From Trichomonas vaginalis G3 (lineage: Eukaryota > Parabasalia > Trichomonadida > Trichomonadidae): a stretch of DNA of 64,000 nt. Shown piece after piece: positions 57,726 to 64,000 of the stretch. The notes under the pieces are model-generated. The model ran no database searches and was not told the DNA's origin. It saw only the letters and a list, made by a program, of their open reading frames with translations. The translations under genes and the position numbers were made by a program. How positions within the stretch are numbered: position 1 is the first letter of the stretch; each line of letters opens with the position of its first letter. The DNA lies in assembly GCF_026262505.1 (NCBI RefSeq), contig NC_067205.1, positions 12,834,001 through 12,898,000 on the forward strand. The letters are read 5' to 3'.

Positions 57726-59360
57726 TTATACTTTTTCTCCTGATCCAGATTCACTCGATTTCTTCCTAAAAACGAAGAACCAAACAAGAACGCAGATAAT
57801 TACAATAAAGGCAATCACACCAATTACGATGCCTGCAATTGCGCCCCCACCAAGACCGTTCGATTTAGTCTCTTCGTCTTCATTGCTTTCTTTAACAAAT
57901 GTTACGTCGCTATCTGCTGAATGAGCCTTAACTTCTTCCTCTGTTTTGACACCAGGTGGAATTTCGTAGATAATATTGCTTGCAAAATATGATGGGTTTT
58001 TTGCATTTGCTGTTTTTTCAGGCTTAATAGTAATATGAATTTTTGACTCATCAACATATTTACCTTTTTGCAAATCAGGAAATGCCATTATAGTGTGGCC
58101 TGAAATATTTCCTTTCTTTGATTCCTCAGAATTATTCATCAGAAAGAGATCGAAGTTATTGCTTCCTGTTCCTTCAATTTTCTTGCTTTCTGGTGTATAT
58201 GCAGTTAAACCGAATGTTACCATTTTATCTTTCGTATATAAAACTTTTTGATCAAATTCAAATTCGTTCTTTGTTGTAAAGAATGAATAATTAGTTACAG
58301 AATCAGTATGAATTGGCTCTGTAATTGTGGCAAGTTGAATTATGCATTTTACTGTAGAGTCAGAACATTTAATAACACTTAAGTATTGAGATCCACCTAC
58401 ACTAAATAGATTTTCATATGTTTTACCTTTGTCGTTTTTATTAGACCTATCATAAACTGTAACTTTGTATTTTGACGTTGATGCGAAAACAAAACTTCCA
58501 TCTGCGCATATTGCTTCACCTTCTGGAATATAGAGCTGTTGATGATATGGATAATCATAAATACTTAATGCTTCCTTGCATTCATCTGGATACGCATACT
58601 TTTCATTTATTTCTTCTGTGAATATATTCTTATTATCCTCAGTAAATTTGCTAACTTCTTCAAGAGTGAATGCATCATCACCTGGAAGAATGTAGAACAC
58701 ATCTTCTCCAAATGGATTTTTGAAATTAGAAGCTGTTTGTTTTGTTGTATCTTCTTTCCATACAACATTAATTTGCTCAGCAAGTTGCTGACCTAAAGTG
58801 GATAAGCCAAGATAGGATGCAGCACCAAAACTATCTGAGATATCACTGAAATCTTTAATAACCGAATGAGGGTTCACAGTGAAAACTGGGGGATATTGAG
58901 TCCATGTAAATAGTCCTAATGATCGTAGTGGAGAAATAACAATGTACTTATTGAATGATTTCATTGTCGTAAAAACGGTAAAAGATTTCTTGTTATTAAT
59001 ACTTGGATATGAAGAACTCAATCCTAAAATGCTTACTTGCAAATCCGTAGAAGGGTCCTTTGCTTCTATCTTCATTTCCTGAATATTGGAATAAGATCCA
59101 AAGTAAAATGGATTTTCTTTCGTTCCTGTTTTTATAATAATTTCTTCTTCATTGATGCCTCTTTTAGAAATCTTATATGTAGCTACGAATTGATTATCAG
59201 ATTTTATAAGCACTGACCCTTTTATGCATAAAACTGAGCCTTTCGAAACAGTTTTTGTAATGAGTTTTGATGGCGGATATACATCGATTGAGTTACTATA
59301 ACTGCATCCTTCAATGGATATATCTGTTGAGCAAATATTGTTCAAGAAAAATGCAAACAT
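57726..59360 (-). CDS. Type I surface membrane protein, cassette copy 1
   Basis: The 544-residue product has a hydrophobic N-terminus (MFAFFLNN, probable signal), a beta-rich ectodomain without a recognised domain, one transmembrane helix near the C-terminus (GGGAIAGIVIGVIAFIVIICV) and a polar tail (FRKKSSESGSGEKV). It is paralogous to 60599-62215. The first 35 residues, a middle block around DSVTNYSFFTTKNEF and the last 65 residues are identical, while the segments in between have diverged. That mosaic suggests gene conversion or selection on the ectodomain. It is convergent with the protease gene. No motif identifies its ligand. Confidence 0.75.
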   Translation of the reverse strand: MFAFFLNNICSTDISIEGCSYSNSIDVYPPSKLITKTVSKGSVLCIKGSVLIKSDNQFVATYKISKRGINEEEIIIKTGTKENPFYFGSYSNIQEMKIEAKDPSTDLQVSILGLSSSYPSINNKKSFTVFTTMKSFNKYIVISPLRSLGLFTWTQYPPVFTVNPHSVIKDFSDISDSFGAASYLGLSTLGQQLAEQINVVWKEDTTKQTASNFKNPFGEDVFYILPGDDAFTLEEVSKFTEDNKNIFTEEINEKYAYPDECKEALSIYDYPYHQQLYIPEGEAICADGSFVFASTSKYKVTVYDRSNKNDKGKTYENLFSVGGSQYLSVIKCSDSTVKCIIQLATITEPIHTDSVTNYSFFTTKNEFEFDQKVLYTKDKMVTFGLTAYTPESKKIEGTGSNNFDLFLMNNSEESKKGNISGHTIMAFPDLQKGKYVDESKIHITIKPEKTANAKNPSYFASNIIYEIPPGVKTEEEVKAHSADSDVTFVKESNEDEETKSNGLGGGAIAGIVIGVIAFIVIICVLVWFFVFRKKSSESGSGEKV

Positions 59361-60054
59361 AATGTGATTTGAAGTAATATTGAAATATAACCGCTATTTC
59401 TATTGAATTATTTTATGTTTAACACACTATAAACATTTCCAATTACAAACAATAATTTCATAATTTTGAACAAAAAACCGTTGCTCTGCTTCTAACGACG
59501 ATAAAAAATTCTATGAAACCATTTACTTTTGATGTTAAAGTTTATTTCGGAATCAAAAACAGATCTACTCTTTTGGATGCCTTTTAAAAAAGGGGTATTA
59601 TTATTGTCGTCTGGCAGTTTTAGACGACAATACGAATTTTCAAATAATAGGATTTTTAGCCAGATAAAGAGCTACTCCATATATCATGCTTGCTTGCACA
59701 CTATATACATAGATGGAATTGATGTTCTTCCTTTATTTAGGTACCAAAACATGCTTGTAAAATCTCTTTTTTAGACGACAATGATAATTTTGTCACTTTT
59801 CCAGACGACATTGATAATTTTGTCACTTTTCCAGACGACAATAAAACATCTTCTTTAAAAAACAGCTTTTAATAAAATGCAGATTAATAATGTTGGATTT
59901 TTCATTATTGAAGTATCAAAATTAAAACATTTAACAGACACATTTTATGTTTGTTTGTCTTAATTTGTTATTTTTCTGGGTTGACTTTTTCCGATTCTAA
60001 TTTTTCTTCATTTTTCTCTTCATCATGCATTTATTGAACTTCGGAGTGTTCTTG
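59361..60054. other. Duplicated flank with box-bearing 30-bp repeats
   Basis: Its first 170 bp are almost identical to 62216-62400 (shared promoter side of the two surface-protein genes). The words TTTTGATGTTAAAG and TTTATTTCGGAATCAAAAACAG recur in both. Its last 100 bp resemble 62580-62670. Confidence 0.7.
59773..59832. repeat. 30-bp tandem repeat carrying TGTCACTTTT twice
   Basis: Two adjacent 30-bp units with one difference, each AGACGACA...TTTTGTCACTTTTCC, plus the beginning of a third at 59833. AGACGACAAT also occurs at about 59620. Confidence 0.85.
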
Positions 60055-60278
60055 ATATGACTATGAAGGCATCGACAGATGGTACAATCGCTTCTATGTT
60101 GAGAAGAATACAAATACACCACTTCGCTATCTCATGAATGGTCCAAGTATTCGTGGATCACACGCCTCAGTCTACATTTTCGATATTGAAGACTTCGGTC
60201 CAGAGCTTGACGAATCTCTTTTCTTAGTTCCAAACGGCTGCATCAATTCCACAGAGTCATCTGATCGCCTTCGTCGTG
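60055..60278 (+). pseudogene. Remnant of a duplicated cysteine peptidase gene
   Basis: 224 bp that match 56269-56492 (propeptide region up to the polybasic site) with only about two differences and no indel. It starts within the coding region without signal peptide or promoter. Past 60278 it runs into sequence related to the 3' spacer of the intact gene, so the whole catalytic domain is missing. The frame remains open to 60358. Near identity means a recent event. Confidence 0.9.
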
Positions 60279-60598
60279 GAATGTTTGTATTTAAAAGAAG
60301 TTTAATCTCCATTGCATTCTCAAATAGATCCAATGAATCATTCATTGAATCGTATTGAAAAATAGTTCACTATCATTTAGATTCAGCTGCGAAAACAATA
60401 CCTAAATCCATAAAAGTTTAGCAATTCTTGTATTACCTGTTTGCACAATAGCTGAGAAAAAGTCATCACGAAAAATTTGATTCATACAGCTTATAAAACT
60501 CACTGAATAATACAATATTAAAGCTCATCATGAATATTATTAAAAAGAAATATAGTGAATATCGAAAACTATGGTTTTAAAAAGTGTTTATAAGCAAT
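60279..60598. other. Spacer homologous to 57390-57725
   Basis: Shows the same AATGAATCATTCA..GAATC...GAAAAA words as the spacer after the intact protease, confirming the deletion joint in the second cassette copy. Confidence 0.6.
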
Positions 60599-62215
60599 TT
60601 ATACTTTTTCTCCTGATCCAGATTCACTCGATTTCTTCCTAAAAACGAAGAACCAAACAAGAACGCAGATAATTACAATAAAGGCAATCACACCAATTAC
60701 GATGCCTGCAATTGCGCCCCCACCAAGACCGTTCGATTTAGTCTCTTCGTCTTCATTGCTTTCTTTAACAAATGTTACGTCGCTATCTGCAGAATGAGCC
60801 TTCACTTCTTCCTCTGTTTTGACACCAGGTGGAATTTCGTAGATAAGATTGCTTTCAAAATATGATGGTTGATATTCACTTGATGATTTTCCGCGCGCAA
60901 TAGTAATATGGAATTTTGACTCGTCAACATATTTTCCTTTTTCCATTTTAGGCGTTGCCATTAAGACTTCATCACCATAAACATCTTTGTACTGAGAGAG
61001 GCCGAGGTTATTGCTTCCTGTTCCTTCAATTTTCTTGCTTTCTGGTGTATATGCAGTTAAACCGAATGTTACCATTTTATCTTTCGTATATAAAACTTTT
61101 TGATCAAATTCAAATTCGTTCTTTGTTGTAAAGAATGAATAATTAGTTACAGAATCAGTATGAATTGGCTCTGTAATTGTTACACATTGAACTCTACATT
61201 CTTTAACAGAGTCATCGCATTTAATAACACTCAAGTACTGAGATCCACCTACGCTAAATGGGTTTTCATAAGTCTTACCTTTGTCGTTTTTATTGGTCCT
61301 GTCATATACAGTAGCTTTGAATTTTCCTCTTGATGCGAAAACAAAACTTCCTTCTGTGCATATTGATTCACCCGATTTGAGATTTGCTATATTATAGTAT
61401 GGATGATCATAAAGACCTAATGGAGCCTTGCAATCATCTGGATACATATACTTTTCACTTATTTCATCTGTGAACATATTCTTATTATCCTCAGTGAATT
61501 TAATAACTTCTTCAAGAGTGAATGCATCACCACCTGGAAGAATGTAGAACACATCTTCTCCAAATGGATTTTTGAAATCGGAAATAGGTTGTTTTGTTTT
61601 ATCTTCTTTCCATGCAATATTAACAGGCTCAGTAATTTCCCTACCATAAGTGCTTAAAGCAAGATAACATTGGTAACTATTCTCAAAATTTGTCCTACTG
61701 TAATTATCGAAATCTTTATGAATCGTATGCGTGTTTACATCGAAACTTAGTGGATATTGGCTCCATGTATATAGTTGTAATGATCTTAATGGAGATATAG
61801 CAATGAACTTATTGAATGATTTCATTGTCGTAAAAACGCCGTAAGTGTAAAACATACTCGTTTCTGACGGTGCCACTCCAATAATTTCTATTTGTAAATC
61901 TTGGGAAGGATCTTTTGCTTCTATCTTCATTTCCTGAATATTTAGATAAGATCCAAAGAAAAATGGATTTTCTTTTGTTCCTGTTTTAACTATCGTTTTG
62001 ACTCGTGTATAGTCTTCCTTGGTAATTTTATATGTAGCTACAAATGGTTTATCAGATTTTATTAATATTGCTCCTTTAATGCATAAACTAGTACCTTTCG
62101 AAACAGTTTTTGTAATGAGTTTTGATGGCGGATATACATCGATTGAGTTACTATAACTGCATCCTTCAATGGATATATCTGTTGAGCAAATATTGTTCAA
62201 GAAAAATGCAAACAT
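60599..62215 (-). CDS. Type I surface membrane protein, cassette copy 2
   Basis: The 538-residue paralogue of the protein at 57726-59360 has the same start (MFAFFLNN...), the same anchor and tail and an identical middle block (EFEFDQKVLYTKDKMVTFG), but divergent stretches in the ectodomain (for example around residues 60-220 and 395-440). Both frames are intact, so both genes can be expressed. The upstream flank is almost identical to that of copy 1. Family and ligand are unknown. It could serve antigenic variation or functional divergence (inference only). Confidence 0.75.
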   Translation of the reverse strand: MFAFFLNNICSTDISIEGCSYSNSIDVYPPSKLITKTVSKGTSLCIKGAILIKSDKPFVATYKITKEDYTRVKTIVKTGTKENPFFFGSYLNIQEMKIEAKDPSQDLQIEIIGVAPSETSMFYTYGVFTTMKSFNKFIAISPLRSLQLYTWSQYPLSFDVNTHTIHKDFDNYSRTNFENSYQCYLALSTYGREITEPVNIAWKEDKTKQPISDFKNPFGEDVFYILPGGDAFTLEEVIKFTEDNKNMFTDEISEKYMYPDDCKAPLGLYDHPYYNIANLKSGESICTEGSFVFASRGKFKATVYDRTNKNDKGKTYENPFSVGGSQYLSVIKCDDSVKECRVQCVTITEPIHTDSVTNYSFFTTKNEFEFDQKVLYTKDKMVTFGLTAYTPESKKIEGTGSNNLGLSQYKDVYGDEVLMATPKMEKGKYVDESKFHITIARGKSSSEYQPSYFESNLIYEIPPGVKTEEEVKAHSADSDVTFVKESNEDEETKSNGLGGGAIAGIVIGVIAFIVIICVLVWFFVFRKKSSESGSGEKV

Positions 62216-62670
62216 AATGTGATTTGAAGTAATATTGAAATATAACCGCTATTTCTATTGAATTATTTTATGTTTAACACACACTATAAACATTTCCAAT
62301 TACAAACAATAATTTCATAATTTTGAACAAAAAGCCGTTGCAATGAAAATCCTATGAAACAATTGATTTTTGATGTTAAAGTTTATTTCGGAATCAAAAA
62401 CAGAGCTGTTCTTTTCTCGAGGCACCAAATGAACAAAAAACCGTTGCACCAAATGTTATGAAACAATTTACTTTTGATGTAAGAGTTTATTTCGGAATAA
62501 GAAAAAACAGCTTCCTGATAAAGTTGCAATTTCTATGATAGAATTATCAGAACTAAAAACATAATTCACTATATTCATTAGTTATTTTTTCTGGATTGAT
62601 TCTATTGGATTCTAAAGTTTCTTCATTTTTCTCTTCTTCATGCATTTGTTCAACTCAATGGTGTTCTTGC
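62216..62670. repeat. Copy of the surface-gene promoter flank with a partial third repeat
   Basis: About 62216-62400 repeats 59361-59540. The block TTTATTTCGGAAT..AAAA..CAG appears again at about 62488, a further partial copy. The end resembles the sequence just before the protease remnant. Confidence 0.7.
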
Positions 62671-62912
62671 CAAGTATATTTTTAATTAAATGATGATTAA
62701 ATGATTCATGAACAATAAAAATGGATTCATGTCATTATATGAGCACAATCGCTCACTTCCTTTATTTATTGTAAATTGTCTAAAATCAATAATTTTTTTA
62801 TTTCAGACTCATTAATCAAAGAAATGGCTACATTGATGATTTTATGGTATTTCTTCTTATTTTATCATATACGAAATAATTTCTTTCATTTTGTAAGAAA
62901 AATCAAGAAAAT
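62671..62912. other. Intergenic, nothing recognised
   Basis: A+T-rich sequence between the cassette flank and the TTAA-bounded element. Confidence 0.4.
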
Positions 62913-62921
62913 TTAAGGGGG

Positions 62922-62958
62922 CACCCGTATGTACGTTTATTTGAGAGGAGGAGGATTA
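62922..62958 (+). repeat. 37-bp direct repeat, copy 1
   Basis: Starts CACCCGTATGTACG and ends GGAGGATTA; identical to 63304-63340. Confidence 0.9.
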
Positions 62959-63303
62959 CCCTCTCAATTTTGAGGGATTCGTTAGTTTATTTTCTCGATG
63001 AATATGCAATAAAATTTGATTTTTACCTTATCAATATACTTCATATAATATACACATGTTCATGTAAAAACTTTTTTCCAAATCCTCAGGAATTAAGGGA
63101 TTTTTGAATTTTAAGAATTTTTTTCGAATTTTTTCGAAAAAAAAAATATTTTCAGAACAGCCTTAACGGCTAAGATTTAGGAACAATGTTAAGTATCAAA
63201 AAGAAAGGAGGTCTGATATAGACAACATATATCGTTGAAGGTTGAAAAAATCTCTAATATTTGAGCCCAAAATTTCAAATTTTAATTTTTTGAAAAAAGA
63301 GGC

Positions 63304-63340
63304 CACCCGTATGTACGTTTATTTGAGAGGAGGAGGATTA
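63304..63340 (+). repeat. 37-bp direct repeat, copy 2
   Basis: Identical to 62922-62958, 382 bp downstream. The G-rich GAGAGGAGGAGG core stands out in this A+T-rich background. Confidence 0.9.
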
Positions 63341-64000
63341 TATTTTTGAAAGGGTGAAACATTATGAATATGTTAATTATATAATAATATGTATTATTAT
63401 AAAAAAGAAAAAATAAAGCACGTTAAAATTTTTCTTTCTTGATTTTTTACAAAATCTACTTAGAATTATGCAAAATATGACTAAATAATTATAAATTTCA
63501 AGTTAAATTTTAATTTTGATAAATAATTTAAATTTCAAAATATCAAGTTCAGTTCGACTATGTATGTAGTAATTCCTCAATAAAGTGCCAAAACCCTATT
63601 AAAATATATGAACATTTTCAACATTTTAATGTTTTTATTTAAAAATTTGATGGAATATGAGCTTCAAACAATTATTATGTAAATAAAAATAATTAAATAT
63701 ATGTATTTATTCGTATTACAACCGTAGTAAGTCGATTCTTCCTTTCTTCTACTGAGGTTTGAATTTGATTTCGAATTGTAAAGAGATTCAAAAGGAAAAT
63801 ACTAGCGGAGAAAAACTACCTCCATGAAAGGGTCATAATGGAGTCAAGTTGTATTTTTTGATATTTTTTGCTTTTCGAGCCTAAATAGGTAGCCAAGATA
63901 ATGCCTAAAAATAAGGTTCTAAATTCTGAAGTTTACATGATCCTCTCGTGTGCACCCTTAACTAAATCAATATAAGATATTTATATTCCTGTAAAAATTT

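Larger units (their letters stand above)
62913..63961. mobile_element. TTAA-bounded 1.05-kb element, non-autonomous
   Basis: Left end TTAAGGGGGCACCCG (62913) and right end, read inward, TTAAGGGTGCACACG (from 63961) match at 13 of 15 positions. The flanking TTAA is a typical target duplication for piggyBac-type transposons, although their usual terminal bases differ. Inside there is no long frame. A 37-bp segment is repeated (62922-62958 and 63304-63340). A non-autonomous DNA transposon relic is the best guess. Confidence 0.4.

Noticed and set aside
1-64000. tRNA or rRNA genes
   Set aside because: I looked for B-box-like GTTCGA motifs with cloverleaf-compatible context and for conserved rRNA words; none was convincing. 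A tRNAscan or Rfam run would be decisive.
1-64000. Virus-like elements (Polinton/Maverick, retroelements)
   Set aside because: No capsid, polymerase, integrase or reverse-transcriptase-like frame was recognised.

Overview
This window is nuclear DNA of an intron-poor, very A+T-rich protist, most likely a parabasalid of the Tritrichomonas/Trichomonas kind (inferred). The evidence is direct: every gene is one uninterrupted reading frame with a eukaryotic-only product (Atg8, SF3B3, a Nup35/53-type nucleoporin, CLASP, HMG-box proteins, a BEACH-type scaffold, an RNF213-like AAA+ protein). 5' flanks are very short and often carry an AAAAGTGACA / TGTCACTTTT box close to the start codon. The surface-type proteins end in a Gly/Ala/Ile/Val membrane anchor with a short polar tail. 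No viral element, CRISPR array, tRNA or rRNA was recognised.

Layout. 0-11 kb: a GT-C-like multipass membrane protein, a free-standing TH1 (myosin I tail) protein, a Fringe/GT31-like transferase whose frame opens with GTG rather than ATG, Atg8, a broken rhodanese/Cdc25-type phosphatase gene, and a 1180-residue surface protein with a Pro-Thr hinge. 11-13 kb: a perfect 24-bp hairpin, a C-terminal fragment of a serine palmitoyltransferase LCB1-like gene, and a 0.38-kb inverted duplication holding the promoter and 5' end of the Nup35-like gene. 14-25 kb: two giant genes, a TPR protein with a separase/CHAT-like C-terminus lacking catalytic residues, and a BEACH-protein-like scaffold lacking the BEACH domain. 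25-32 kb: an ankyrin protein with a 31-residue repeat array, CLASP, a small basic protein and a small Pro/Gln/Tyr-rich membrane protein. 32-35 kb: a gene desert with an isolated G+C-rich block and a striking run of five packed hairpins. 35-44 kb: a PLAC8 protein and an RNF213/mysterin-like AAA+ gene that appears split in two by one frame change. 44-55 kb: an EGF-like surface protein, a metallothionein-like Cys-rich repeat protein, NAD kinase, a Ser-rich protein, SF3B3 and a two-box HMG protein. 55-64 kb: a papain-type cysteine protease and a surface protein, followed by a second copy of the cassette in which the protease has collapsed to a 224-bp remnant. A TTAA-bounded repeat element lies at the right end.

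How it fits together. The conserved genes cover housekeeping roles: splicing, nuclear pore, autophagy, microtubules, chromatin and NADP supply. They are interspersed with lineage-specific surface proteins and a secreted protease. The most unusual content is structural DNA: the five-hairpin cluster, the long inverted duplication at the Nup35-like promoter, and a third short perfect hairpin. If transcribed, all of these would give double-stranded RNA of small-RNA-precursor size. That is a hypothesis; transcription cannot be seen from sequence.
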